A DNA stretch of 64,000 nucleotides from Rugalucina vietnamica (Eukaryota > Mollusca > Bivalvia > Lucinida > Lucinidae). Shown piece after piece: positions 34,156 through 44,384 of the stretch. Location: assembly GCA_964017185.1 (NCBI GenBank), contig OZ024880.1:34686329-34750328 (forward strand), given 5' to 3'. The notes under the pieces were generated by a model. It saw nothing but the letters and a program-made list of their open reading frames with translations. It searched no databases and was not told the DNA's origin. Within the stretch, counting starts at the first letter, position 1. Every line of letters begins with the position of its first letter. A program made the position numbers and the translations under genes.

Positions 34156-34305
34156 TTATCATTATTTCCTCTCGCGAATTCCTCTCGGGAAATAGCTGCC
34201 ACGCCCTGTTTTAAACTAAAATCTCTAAAATCAGATTTTGACGCACAGTTATTTAAATTGGTCGTTCGTCTCTCACGAATGAGAAAGACCATCATTATTT
34301 CTTGA

Positions 34306-34630
34306 TTAGATTCGTGTGTGTTGGTAAGTTCTTTGATGGCTGACTAGGCCAGTTCTAGCTTTTAACTGTCGGTTGCAAGTAGAGCAAGTCAATGTCATGG
34401 TATCATCTGGTGGCCCATCGGTATTGGCTTTGCATTCTCTACGCTTTCTTTCAGCTTCACATATTCTCTTTTCTTTCACATAGAGCTGCTCCTCTGTTGA
34501 TTTTACCTCGCCATTTTGATCGCTCTTGTGCCGTCTTTTCCCAAGTACCCGTTTGTATTTCGAAATCCAGAGATACTTTAAGTGTGTCTTTGTAGCGTTT
34601 CTACTGTCCACCCTGAGAGCGCTTTCCCTC
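34306..34630 (-). pseudogene. LINE protein C-terminus with zinc finger, relic
   Basis: On -, one frame reads RYKDTLKVSLDFEIQTGTWE and then AQERSKWRGKINRGA near 34600-34500. A second frame continues with RICEAERKRRECKA and ends TCSTCNRQLKARTGLVSHQR before a histidine and stop. This is the conserved tail of a non-LTR reverse transcriptase polyprotein found in many invertebrates: a short helical region, a basic arginine-rich stretch, then a final CxxC...H finger. The upstream reverse transcriptase is missing, and one frameshift near 34480-34500 separates the two parts. It is a different LINE type from the one at 55.8-58.9 kb. Confidence 0.75.
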
Positions 34631-34635
34631 CTGTA

Positions 34636-34745
34636 TTTTATATTACTGACCGTTCAAAGGCAATGCTTCTGTTGTGTTTCTTTTCCAATGTCTTCGTGTC
34701 GAGAATGTTTTGCTGTTTTGCATGAAACCAAAATACACTCCTACT
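34636..34745 (+). repeat. Penelope tail fragment, diverged
   Basis: TTACTGACCGTTCAAAGGCA, ATGCTTCTGTTGTG and CCAATGTCTTCGTGTC match the tail in + orientation and abut the LINE remnant. Confidence 0.6.
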
Positions 34746-36057
34746 AAACTGCACAAATTAAAGGCAAGCCATCGAATTGCATCTCAGCTTAATTTTTTTA
34801 AATTGATAAAAACTAACATTTACGAATGATCAAAAATAGCACATTAAGCCTGCAAAATACCACACAATAAAGAGATGCTATATAAATTGTGATGATAATA
34901 TAGGATGATCTTTAATTAAACTATCAAAGATTTCTTTAATAATACTTGTGATATTTCATTCTATTTTTCCGTATGACCTATATGATGGTTGAAATATTAC
35001 AGTTCTAGTAGTTGGGCCTCGTTCTAGAAAGTGTGTCTTGTCTACGAATGAATCGTTGCAACAAAATTATTTGCAAATTATCTGTTCAACAACTAAGATT
35101 TACTATAGCTATATCGTTACACAAACAAAACCAACACACAGTCATGATTCTTATTTCAATGGCAAATAATAGAATAGTGAAACACATTTGCCGTAAACAC
35201 ATCTAGCAATAGAAACGCTAATAAAATGGCCCGAAATTTGCCTTTTAATATCAAGGTAGTTGGTCTCTTTGAAAACTCATATTACAGCTTAATAAAACTT
35301 TTAATGAATCAAAACGAAAACAAATAAGGCATCATGATAAAAAAATAAGATAAAAAAATTGTACACGCTTCTGAAGCCTTGCCATAGAACCAAATGTTTC
35401 ATAGGGACATGAAGGTTTCGCCGCAAATGCAGACACGTAAATTCGAATTGTCTATTCCTACCGCCTCTTGTAGCTCATCTGAGTCGTCAGGCTGATAAAA
35501 TAAGCTTGTAGTATAGGCATACACTAGCGCATGTTCCTTCGTCTGTTCTCCTATAAACCGCATGGCCAATCAAAGCCAAATTTATCATTGTATCAGTCTT
35601 CATAATTCTCATGGGCACCTGTATCATTATCATAAACTTTAAAAAAAAAATTTTTTAAAGTTTTATCGACGATCTTTAGAAAAAGTGTTAAATACATGTG
35701 TATAAAATTAGAATTTAAACTCTCCTGCTTAGATGGATGTTGGAGCCCGAGTAATATTAAGACCTGAGGTAGAAAAATTGAATAATGGTTATAAAATTGT
35801 AAAATGAGTAAACTTTCCTTTATCATTTAAAAAGATTATCAATCGATATAAAAATGGCTTTGACTGCAAGTGACACAACGGACAGCATGCTTAGCGTTAA
35901 AACGGGACAATGTAAAATGCCTTGCATTCCTCTTTAATTGTACGTCTGTGTGTCAGACCCCAGACTCTATGACGGTCACAATTTAAAGCTGTCTTACAGA
36001 CGGGATGGACCTGGCCACGAGTTCTCATTCTTGCCTGGGTATGAATTTCAGTTTAAA
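34746..36057. other. No recognisable gene
   Basis: AT-rich. Around 35950-36010, CAGACCCCAGACTCTATGACGG faintly recalls the Penelope coding end but is too short to assign. Confidence 0.45.
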
Positions 36058-36630
36058 AAGATACAAGTAGGCCATTACGAAAACATGTCCGTGTAATGTA
36101 TTCCCCCTCGAACCCCACTTTTTATAGAAAAAACTGGGGTTTGCAGGGGTATACCTATTTTCTTATTTTTGATCCAAAACATAGATTGTGGGTACTCGAC
36201 GAGGCGGTTCTAACGTGTACCTACAATCTATATTTTAAGCAAAAATAAGAAAATTATCAAAAGTTTTCAGCTAAAAAAATTATCAAAAGTTTTCAGCTAA
36301 AAATTTTCAATCTTTCAAGCTCAAAAATATATGTTTATTGCATGGGCAAGTTTTCGTAATGCAATAACCAGGAAGTGACACAGTCAGAAAAAAAATCCCA
36401 CTCCAAAATCCGAGGCGGGCAAAAAATAAATTGGCAATTAGGTACCCACACTAAGAAAACATATCCTGAGCCGAGTGAGCAGCTATTTTCCAATAGGTGG
36501 ACACTCAGTTACCCAAACCTAACTAAAATATGAAACTGCGCATAAGATGCAAACATCACAAAATCAACACCATGACATAAAACAATAAGAATCGCAACAG
36601 AATTATCGCCTTGGAACAATCAGTAATATA
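36058..36630 (-). repeat. Penelope tail split by a MITE
   Basis: GATACAAGTAGGC (36060-36072) is followed by the MITE at 36073-36361, and the tail resumes as CAATAACCAGGAAGTGACAC, AATAGGTGGACACTCAGTTA, and AATTATCGCCTTGGAACAAT. Joined across the MITE, this equals the usual ACAAGTAGGCAATGATCAGG start. Confidence 0.8.
36073..36361 (+). mobile_element. CATCAGG foldback MITE, inserted in a Penelope tail
   Basis: Both outer ends read CATTACG in inverted orientation (CATTACGAAAACATGTCCGT and GGGCAAGTTTTCGTAATG). The central part holds GTGGGTACTCGACGAGGCGG, a palindrome with one arm shortened. Its insertion shows the MITE was active after the Penelope copy. Confidence 0.85.
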
Positions 36631-37012
36631 AATTTGATTGAACAATCTACGTGCGTTCTTATTTAAAACAAGACTAAAACTCTGCTCGAAATTCAACGAT
36701 TGTACCAAATATGAATGTCAAATTGCTTACAGTTTAGTTCGACTATTCGAATGTTTTGTTGGGAATGCGACATTTGTTTCGTGTGAACGGGGGTTAAATG
36801 TACTTTAGTATTATATATTTGAAGTATATAATGCATAATGTTCTCTCAACATCCGAGAGAAGTGCAATATTGCACGGATAATCTTCCGTAATTGTTCGTA
36901 TGAATGTTTTGTCACTGGAAAAGGGTAGTATGGCCACGGTCGTCCCACTTTACCGAATAGTGCTTTATTGTCCTCTATAAAACACATACCACGTTGAAAT
37001 GATCGACGTAAA
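36631..37012. other. No recognisable gene
   Basis: Nothing recognised in this AT-rich stretch. Confidence 0.4.
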
Positions 37013-37224
37013 CATCAGGAAAACATGTCCGTAAAATGTATACCCCAGTAAACCCCACTTTTATATAGCAAAAGAGGGCTTTGCAGGGCGAGGCGGTTCT
37101 AACTGGTACCCACAATCTATGTTTTGAGCAAAAATAAGAAAATTAACAAATAATGTCTACTGAATATTTTCAAGTTTTAGAACCTAATAAATCTCTGTAT
37201 GTAGATGGGCGAGCTTTCGTAATG
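37013..37224 (+). mobile_element. CATCAGG foldback MITE, internal deletion
   Basis: CATCAGGAAAACATGTCCGT to GATGGGCGAGCTTTCGTAATG. One palindrome arm is lost (GGGCGAGGCGGTTCTAACTG). GATCGACGTAAA occurs just outside both sides. Confidence 0.8.
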
Positions 37225-37395
37225 ACATCGAAAAGATCGACGTAAATGTGACATCAGATTTTTTGCTTTGACTTAACCCATATTTGACGAATGGATATTC
37301 CCATCATTATCAATTGGGTGAGTCCACTTTCATTGTTAGGGATGTTAGGAGTGATTTTTGATTTTTTATCTCATTTTTCGATGAAATTCCCCCAA

Positions 37396-37462
37396 GCAAA
37401 CAGAATAGCCCCAGATGGGACGCCGCGTTTTGCGGCGTCACATCTGGGGCTATTCTGTTTGC
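37396..37462. repeat. Near-perfect 31 bp hairpin
   Basis: The arm GCAAACAGAATAGCCCCAGA continuing to GCCGC (37396-37426) pairs with 37432-37462 around the loop GTTTT, with one mismatch (G in TGGGACG against T in TGTGACG). It is GC-richer than its surroundings. It could be a small foldback MITE or a transcribed hairpin. A pre-miRNA usually has more bulges, and I see no other sign of one. Confidence 0.85.
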
Positions 37463-37874
37463 CTATGTCCCATTAAAGGGACGCCGGTCTTAAATGAGTT
37501 AAGCTTGCTGCGCCGTGTATCGAATTCATTCAGTTTCGTAACGTCCCAATGCTGTTTTCTTTACTTTTGCTGTAAGTGATAAAGATAATAAGACGCTGAT
37601 TGATTCAAATGAATATCGCAGAGCCAGACATATAAAAGTTAATACTGTATTTAGGCTTAATAAAGCATGTAAGAGCACTAAAAGATAAGGAAAATGTCAG
37701 AGACATAAAACGTGGAATAAAGCATCACGGTTTTGCGTGGTCTAATTTAACGTGGGTTATATTGAATGCATTTCAGTTCCATGCAAACCTTATGAATACT
37801 AGAACATGCAATTGTACTGGAACATGTTCATGTGTACACCATGTTCTTACGTGCGAATGTATTTGAAATAACAA

Positions 37875-37965
37875 GGTACAAGTAGGCAATGATCAGGAAA
37901 AGGCGCAGTCAGAAAGATATTCCCACTCCAAAGACCGAGGTGGTAAAAAACTAAATTCACAATTT
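37875..37965 (-). repeat. Penelope tail fragment
   Basis: GGTACAAGTAGGCAATGATC, GGAAAAGGCGCAGTCAGAAA and CCAAAGACCGAGGTGG; the final 90 bp of the tail only. Confidence 0.8.
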
Positions 37966-38973
37966 AATTCGCTACGCCCATATGACCTGTTACTTTTTTT
38001 TCTTTCCTTATTCTCTAAGATAGCACTATTTGTGATTTGCTGACAACTTGAAGTCTAAGGCAAGGGATGGAAAACTCTATATGACATGTAGTTATCAGTA
38101 TTAAACGAATGAAAAATCGACAAGGTCTAGAAGGTGGACTATATCGAAGTTACGTAGGGTGTATGTCCTTTATTACTTGGAAATGATTTTCGGAAATATT
38201 CTGTACCCTGAGACAAACAGTTAATAAAGCAAGTGTTGGGCGTTTGATTGTTTTAGGGCATGAGTAGTATACCCAACAAGAAAAAAAAATGAAACGCAAT
38301 GGTGAGATTTTTTCGTTAAGTTCTTCAAAAATCGATCAAATTCAAAATCTCATAGAATGGCTATTTCAAATTAAATCTTGCTAAAATTCACGTTGAGATA
38401 CATGAAGATGTGTTCTATACCATTGTAAGACAAAGCATTTCCGCATCCAGCGAGCATCTCTAGGACGAGATTATTCAAAGGTACCATAAACAGAAAATTT
38501 TGGGTACGTGTTTCAATTGTAAGGTGCAAAAACGATACATTTTGCATTAATTTAGAAGCTTGTGAAGTTGAAGAATGCCTTTTGTCTATAAGAGACTCTT
38601 ATTTGATCAGTCTTGACCGTAACCGCTCAAAAACATAAAATATTTTATCGTTTAAACGGTTTATCTCCAGTATGCATTTGCGTTTAAAATGTGGTTAAAC
38701 AATAGCTTTTCAACCTTAAGAGCCCGTGTGTGAACAAAATGAGGATAAAGGGTGGAAAAAAGTACGTGTCTGAGGTCCATGAGGTGTACTCAAAAGGTTC
38801 CAAAATCTTTAAGCTTTATAAAGTATATACCCAAGTGAGGGTGAAAAACGGTGCAATTGACAAACATTGGACCCCCGTCTGATAGATGGACAATTTTTGA
38901 AGCACAGTGTTGGCCCGTTGTTTTAAAGGTGTATGCAATGCATGGCCACATAGGTCTCTTTGAAATGGTATAA

Positions 38974-38977
<4 letters not shown>
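37966..38977. other. No recognisable gene
   Basis: AT-rich sequence without repeats or coding signs I can name. Confidence 0.5.

Positions 38978-39025
<48 letters not shown>
38978..39025. repeat. Poly-T run of about 48 bases
   Basis: An uninterrupted T tract followed by GTTTTTG and a second T run. Its length may be unreliable in any assembly. It could be the tail of a reverse-transcribed insertion on -, but no element is seen beside it. Confidence 0.9.
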
Positions 39026-39026
<1 letters not shown>

Positions 39027-39045
39027 TTTTTGTTTTTTTTTATTG

Positions 39046-39814
39046 TATGTTTACAGTAAAGTGAATTAATATTGAATAAATGTCTTTAGCTGTTTCAATT
39101 CGCTCCTCAAATCTTGAGCATGTTTAATCATAACTTCTATATTAAAGTATAAATAGGCAGAGACAGATATTATTAAATCGGGATATCCATGCAGATGATT
39201 GTTTACTTGAGTAGTCTTATCGTATCAGATGTTATTTTTATTTATGAAATTTCAAGTCAAACATATTTTACTTCTGATAGTTACTTTCATTTAAATTCAA
39301 TAAACCTATCATAATGAAAGGGTATTTCAATAATGAATAAGTCTTTGCTAAAACCCGCTGATACATGACGAAGTTCTTTTATGGTTTATAAAGATGAAGT
39401 CATTGATCGAGTTACGTAAACAGATTGCTTATCTTTTTAATGCATGAAGCATACACGTGTATGATTTTTTCATGATTCGCGACTGTACTCTGTGAAGAAC
39501 CACTTATTTGAGTTTCAGCTATTACAGTATCTACAATGTTACGTCAAACGTGATCTGGATTATACATACTGTAAGTGTATACATGCAGGTATTTCCGTGT
39601 ACTATGTAGACAGCCGTACATCTATATTATATATTAAAACTGATGTACAAGGGATTTGATTTGTTTCGAGTTTTACCATTCAACATGCATGTAGATTGTG
39701 GGTACTCGTTAGGGTCGCTTCGTTCCTGGACGCTGTTTACTTATCCAGTTTTACGTGTACTCTCGGTGCATGTAAGGGCCACCTGGAATGTAAATAAACC
39801 GGCTAGTAGTACAG
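39046..39814. other. No recognisable gene; MITE fragment near 39685-39720
   Basis: GATTGTGGGTACTCGTTAGG at 39690-39709 is the centre of the CATCAGG family. The rest is unassigned. Confidence 0.45.
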
Positions 39815-40077
39815 CTGTGTTCACTTATTGACATACCCCTGCAATATTCAGAAATAGATTGACAATTCTTGTTTATTGAACAATCGTCACTGGCAAGAAA
39901 TGGATTATATAGTAAATATTTACCTTAATACTTACATGTAGCAAAGTACATGTATATAACAAATTCATCCAGTTATCCGTTTCTTGCCAGTGACGATTGT
40001 TCAAAAACAAGGAGAGTTGTCAATTTATTTATGAAGATTGCAGGGGTATAGCAATTACTGAACGCAGCTGTAGAGTA
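39815..40077. mobile_element. CAGSTGCGTTCA foldback MITE
   Basis: It has long inverted arms. The left arm holds CAGCTGTGTTCACTTATTGA, TTGAACAATCGTCACTGGCA and AGAAATGG; the right arm is the reverse complement, ending TACTGAACGCAGCTG. TA flanks both ends (GTA before, TAG after), consistent with a TA target duplication. Only the short middle around 39920-39960 is unpaired. Confidence 0.8.
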
Positions 40078-40383
40078 TGGTAGATCTGTAGGCTAACACT
40101 TTGTTCTTATTTTGTATTTCTTGTTTTGAAAATATAAATGGAACGTTTCATTCAGTTATAGTTATTTTTGTATCCCAAACATACAGCATTGTGGCGTTTT
40201 AAGAGTACCAATGCTGTTGATATCAAGAACGAATCGAATCTCTTATACATGCACAGTTTAAAAGCAACTAAGCATGCTAAAAATAAAATATCACTTCTGC
40301 GAAAAAAGGAAATGCTTTTGACACAAAGCTGGTAACATTAAAAGAAATCAGTTGAATACTCTCTTCTGGCGTACCTAAGTAAT

Positions 40384-40470
40384 GAGCCGCGTCATGAGAA
40401 AATCGGATTTTTGACTGATCGTAAAACAAAGGCGCAGATCAGCTGTGCAGTAACTGCACAGCTGATAAGA
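40384..40470 (+). mobile_element. GAGCCGC MITE, truncated
   Basis: GAGCCGCGTCATGAGAAAAT to the palindrome CAGCTGTGCAGTAACTGCAC, AGCTGAT. It is cut off at the junction with a Penelope tail. Confidence 0.75.
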
Positions 40471-40482
40471 GGGAACTTCTCT

Positions 40483-40583
40483 CTGATTGGGCCATTTCCT
40501 GATCATTGTCTACCTTTGCCTTTTCATTTTTTAGTAAAGTTTTCGGGGTTGCTTAGTGGCCGCCCATTGGAAAATAGCTGCTC
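40483..40583 (+). repeat. Penelope tail fragment
   Basis: CTCTGATTGGGCCATTTCCT, GATCATTGTCTACC and, further on, TTGCTTAGTGGCCGCCCATT and GGAAAATAGCTGCTCAC. The internal order is rearranged relative to intact tails. Confidence 0.6.
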
Positions 40584-40830
40584 ACAGAGATTTTCAGCTG
40601 TAAAAATTGAAAATTTCAGACAAAGGATTTTGATATTTTCTTGATTTTGCTCAAAACATAGAATGTGAATGCACGTCCTCTCCGAAGCGGTTCTAACGAG
40701 TATCCAAAATCTATGTTTAAGATATAAATTAAGAAAAAATAGGTATACCCCTGTATGCCCCATTTTTACTATTACACAAAAGTGATGCATAAGGGGCTAT
40801 TCGTTGCATGGACACGTTTGCATGATGATG
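40584..40830 (-). mobile_element. CATCAGG MITE adjoining exon 1 of the C1GALT1-like gene
   Basis: The copy runs from AGAGATTTTCAGCTGTAAAA through GTATCCAAAATCTATG and GGTATACCCCTGTATGCCCC to GCATGGACACGTTTGCATGATG. Its end lies 25 bp before the predicted acceptor boundary at 40855/40856, so the branch point of the upstream intron would fall in or next to the MITE. Confidence 0.75.
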
Positions 40831-40860
40831 CGACTTTCTGTCGATTTCTTTTCAGAGCCG

Positions 40861-41029
40861 ATGATGATGTTTTATGTACGAAAAAAGAGTCTCATTTTAT
40901 GCGTAACCATGCTATCAACTGTGCTGTGTGGTATTGTAGCCTACATCTACGTTTTTACCATTTACATTGGTACCAACAATAACAACGTTCTTCGTTTGCA
41001 ATTTCAACGGAAGATAAAGATGGTATCTG
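40861..41029 (+). CDS. C1GALT1-like: Core 1 beta-1,3-galactosyltransferase-like, exon 1
   Basis: This exon encodes the N-terminus of a type II Golgi membrane glycosyltransferase. The predicted start is the first of three ATGs (40861-40869), right after a TTTCTTTTCAG acceptor (ending 40855). The open frame extends further upstream but only through MITE sequence, so I reject that extension. Residues 1-9 (MMMFYVRKK) are the short basic cytoplasmic tail and about 10-36 (LILCVTMLSTVLCGIVAYIY and on) a membrane anchor. Residues 37-56 begin the lumenal stem, with asparagines at 39-42. The exon ends after 56 codons plus one base, at TCTG before the donor GTAAGC. That phase matches the acceptor at 45533. 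The enzyme family adds galactose to GalNAc on serine or threonine (T antigen). Confidence 0.8.
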
Positions 41030-41287
41030 GTAAGCCTTTGACGTACAATCTACGGTGTGTTTATTTTCCAAAATGCAGTTTATTCCGTTATATTTAGAAA
41101 CACTTCTTTAAAATTGGGCAACGCATTCAATTTCTCTTGTATTTACTAAATTCTAATGTATTCAAATACATGTAATAAAGCCTAATAATCATAACAATGG
41201 TCCAGTGCATTTATAGTAAATATAATGTAAACTATTGCATGTGAAAAAACAAAAACAACATTTGAGTTTGAGCATGCTCATATCAAC

Positions 41288-41590
41288 GCAAAAAAGATAG
41301 TGAGTTATACCTAGGTTTCGGCTTCATATCCTTATCATTTAACCGGTCACACTGGAAGCCAATTAGCCACAAGTTTAATTTAGTTTTGTTTGTTTTAGCA
41401 ATGATTTTTGAGAGCTATACTGTCATGATTAATTGATTTTGTAATGAAATTGCATGTTCTTCATTAGCTTCCTCGTGAATTTGAATTTACGACTAAAAAG
41501 GGTTAATTGCACGCATTGCTTAATATGACCCAACTTCTGTTGTGTTACTGATAAGGCTTTAGTAGCCGAACACCCGTATTTTAGTTTCTT
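41288..41590. repeat. Two decayed hammerhead repeats in opposite orientation
   Basis: At about 41309-41360 on - and 41542-41590 on +, the GTAGCCGAA-type core and stem text are recognisable. On +, CTGATAA replaces CTGATGA, changing an essential G. On -, the core reads ATGATAA. Both should be dead. They lie in intron 1 of the C1GALT1-like gene. Confidence 0.6.
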
Positions 41591-41671
41591 TTCTAACCGA
41601 TTCATTCTGTACCGCGTGTCTTACACTTTTACTGCTACGCCTCTCAAAAATCAATATATCACTGCAAAGCA

Positions 41672-41673
41672 CA

Positions 41674-41737
<64 letters not shown>

Positions 41738-41759
41738 GTTGTTGTTGTTGTTGTTGTTG
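41672..41759. repeat. (ATT)n followed by (GTT)n microsatellite
   Basis: About 22 ATT units run into about 7 GTT units. A poly-leucine frame read through it is an artefact. Confidence 0.95.
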
Positions 41760-41818
41760 ATTAATGTACCTTTTAAAGATGATATTTATAGATACAGCTG
41801 TATATGCGTATATTATAT

Positions 41819-41965
41819 CAACTGCGTTCAGTTATTTATATAGCCCTGCAATATTTGGAAATAAATTAACAGCCCCTCTTGTTTTTGAACAATCGTCACT
41901 GGCAAGAAATCGACAACTGGAGGAATTTGTTTAATTTAATTTGTTATGTATAATATAATTTACTC
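41819..41965 (+). mobile_element. CAGSTGCGTTCA foldback element, left arm
   Basis: CAACTGCGTTCAGTTATTTA, then GAACAATCGTCACTGGCAAG and GACAACTGGAGG. The matching right arm is at 44385-44532, 2.4 kb away in inverted orientation. Between them lie ribozyme repeats and a mariner-type insertion. Confidence 0.7.
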
Positions 41966-42726
41966 TCTATATAAAACTTCAAAATCCTGTGATCCTGTGA
42001 TGTTGTATGTTTATAAATTGATTACATAATGTATGACGCACAATTTTTAACAAAACAAATCGCTGGTATTCGAGTTTCAAAGATTCCACAAAAATTCATG
42101 GTCAATGGTTTGTAATTTTATTTGTTATTTATGAAAGAATAACCATATATACTAAGGCTGAAAATGTGTTTTCTTTATGAGTGCCATTTACAAAGTTACA
42201 ACCTGTTTTCGTTCAATGTGCATTTTAGAATTTTACGGTAAAGTGGTTGTTACAATTTATAACTAAACACGTCAGTATTATTGTGCAAGAAAATGTACAA
42301 CGAAACCTTGCTAATGGGTTCCTTCATCAGGTAAGTGTTTCTTAAAGCACTGTGGAGTCACCTCTGGCATTGAATTCTGCCAATACGCGGGTTGGAATTT
42401 CATCATACAGTTTCATGATTCGTTTTCTCTGCACAAAATACCATAGGGGGGCTTGAAATTCCACATAGAAGTTTTTTTATTGTTCGGCTATCTCTCATAG
42501 CACATCTTCATGATGTATAAGGTTAAAGTCAAGAGAATAAATCACAAACACATTCAAGGACAGACGCTCTTCTAATATCAAGGATGTGTTGTGCGGATTT
42601 AGGATTAATACAAAGAATATTTCCTTGCATAGATACTAATTCTTTTTGCATCATCGATTGGCATATTAATTTCCATGACTCAAACCCCATAGTAGACGTT
42701 TCGATCAGCGGCACAAGATCTGGAAG
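41966..42726. other. Intron 1, no recognisable feature
   Basis: AT-rich intron sequence with no coding or repeat identity that I can assign. Confidence 0.45.
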
Positions 42727-42930
42727 TTGTGAATATTTTCCTTTCGGCCCTTTGAGATCAGCGAGGGTATTCTGAGAAATCAGAAATTCATTGTCGGTTT
42801 AGATTCATTTTCTAACCAATTTTTTATGTATTTGGCTCTGTTTGGGTAATATTAGTCTTTGTATCGACTATCCTTTTGAAAGTTGCAAAATTACAGTATT
42901 TATCTTTGGCTCCATTTTGCCAAATCGAAA

Positions 42931-42974
42931 GGGTCACTGAAGAGGCTTGAGTAGCCGAAACCGCGGTATGGCCT
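42931..42974 (+). ncRNA. Type I hammerhead ribozyme, core intact
   Basis: Stem I is GGGTCA (42931-42936) with TGGCCT, six pairs counting wobbles. The core is CTGAAGA. Stem II is GGCT and AGCC around TGAGT. GAA is followed by stem III ACC and GGT around GC, then A before the predicted cleavage between 42968 and 42969. It sits on the sense strand of the C1GALT1-like intron 1, so pre-mRNA could carry an active self-cleaving unit. Confidence 0.85.
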
Positions 42975-43110
42975 ATCTTTTTTCTCATTAATATGCTCAT
43001 TGCTCTTAAAGGATCTCAGTTTTATTTTATTTGCTATTACTGCAGCTGGTGTTGTGCTGTGTGGCGGCCCCAAAAAGTCTCCCCGTACATCATCCATAGT
43101 GCAGATTATA

Positions 43111-44086
43111 CGAGGGGTGATCGGAAAGTACGTATAAAAATGTTGCCATTGCTTTATCTTTTGTTATTTCGAGATGAAATTTCATCAAATAATGCAGCAA
43201 TATATCTGTAGTTATTCCGTTACAATGACGCATGCATAATACGCACACGTGCGTTGCAGCTGTCGTTATGGAAACACCACCTAACGTTATGCGGCGCAAC
43301 GTAACTTCGAAGTTTTATTCTTATTTAAAAATACTTCTTAGTTCAAGGTATTGTAGCACCCGTTTTGATTGCGTATACCCACATTTTATTTAATACTTAT
43401 TAACTGCAACGTACACGGCTTATGTTTGTTAAGCTACGAGGATGTTTATCGAGTGGATTTGTCTGTAGAGTCTTGCAAATACGGACTGTGTCAAATAGAT
43501 AAAACTGTTAAGATTTTCGAAAATGTTGCATTTTCGGGAAGTCATTTTTAAAAGTATATATTTACTGCAAGCTCGAAACATATCTATTTCTTGACATTGT
43601 CCCTACTAGTTATAGTTTATGACAGTCTTTTATCATTTCGTTAAACATCGGCCAGAAAACAAGGTATTGAATTTAAGTTTACAAAATGAAATCGACGTTC
43701 TTGGATATTTTACGCTAACCTATTGAATTCAATATCACCGTATTAGTAGATAAAGCATCAGAATGCCATATGTTTTCGAAAAATGGACAGTTAATGTTAG
43801 AAAATTATTTTCCATTAAAAATGTCGACAAACTTTCCCAACCCACCGATCCCCCCCCCCCCCCCCAATACACTAACAAAGTCAAACCAGGGGTACAGGCG
43901 CGCCGGGTCACGTGAAGTGACGTCATTAAGCTGTCTCGTGCATAAAGGTCTGACGTCATTGTTTCAAAATGACAATGTCATTAAATTACAAAATGATCAA
44001 TGTTTATTACTACAAAATTTCATATCAATCGGTTTACGCAAACTTATTTTACAGCATTTTTATACGTACTTTCCGATCAGCCCTCG
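43111..44086. mobile_element. Non-autonomous mariner-type element
   Basis: The ends are 25 bp inverted repeats: CGAGGGGTGATCGGAAAGTA CGTAT at the left and the reverse complement with one change (CGAGGGCTGATC...) at the right. TA flanks both sides (43109-43110 and 44087-44088). The interrupted repeat reads GATTATATTTTCC in intact copies, so TA was duplicated on insertion. The CGAGGG...CGGAAAGTA end and TA duplication are typical of mariner-like elements. The 976 bp inside hold no transposase frame, only a C16 tract and short unassigned frames, so this is an internally replaced or deleted derivative. Confidence 0.85.
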
Positions 44087-44282
44087 TATTTTCCCTTCGG
44101 TCCTTTGAGATCAGCGAGGGTATTCTGAGAAATCAGAAATTCATTATCGGTTTAGATTCATTTTCTAACCAATGTTATATGTATTTGGCTCTGTTTGGAT
44201 AAATTAGTCTTTGTATCGACTATCCTTTTGAAAGTTGCAAAATTACAGTATTTATCTTTGGCTCCATTTTGCCAAATCGAAA

Positions 44283-44326
44283 GTGTTACTGAAGAGGCTT
44301 GAGTAGCCGAAACCGCGGTATGGCCC
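44283..44326 (+). ncRNA. Type I hammerhead fold, weakened stem I
   Basis: The core CTGAAGA, stem II GGCT and AGCC, GAA, stem III ACC-GC-GGT and the A before the cleavage site (44320/44321) are all intact. Stem I is GTGTTA with TGGCCC, where one U-C mismatch and two G-U pairs reduce stability. Confidence 0.75.
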
Positions 44327-44384
44327 ATCCTTTTTCTCATTAATATGCTCATTGCTCTTAAAGGGTCTCAGTTTTATTTTATAA

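Noticed and set aside
37396-37462. MicroRNA precursor
   Set aside because: The stem is too perfect and the loop too short for a typical precursor; kept only as an unexplained hairpin.
40804-40860. Upstream ATG extending the C1GALT1-like exon 1 frame by 19 residues
   Set aside because: That stretch is the end of a CATCAGG MITE followed by a splice acceptor, so it is intron or repeat sequence.
41616-41843. Open frame with a long poly-leucine run
   Set aside because: It is the translation of the (ATT)n(GTT)n microsatellite.
43369-44108. Transposase gene in the mariner-type element
   Set aside because: No frame shows the helix-turn-helix or the DD(34)D catalytic pattern; the longest frames overlap a C16 tract or the terminal repeat.
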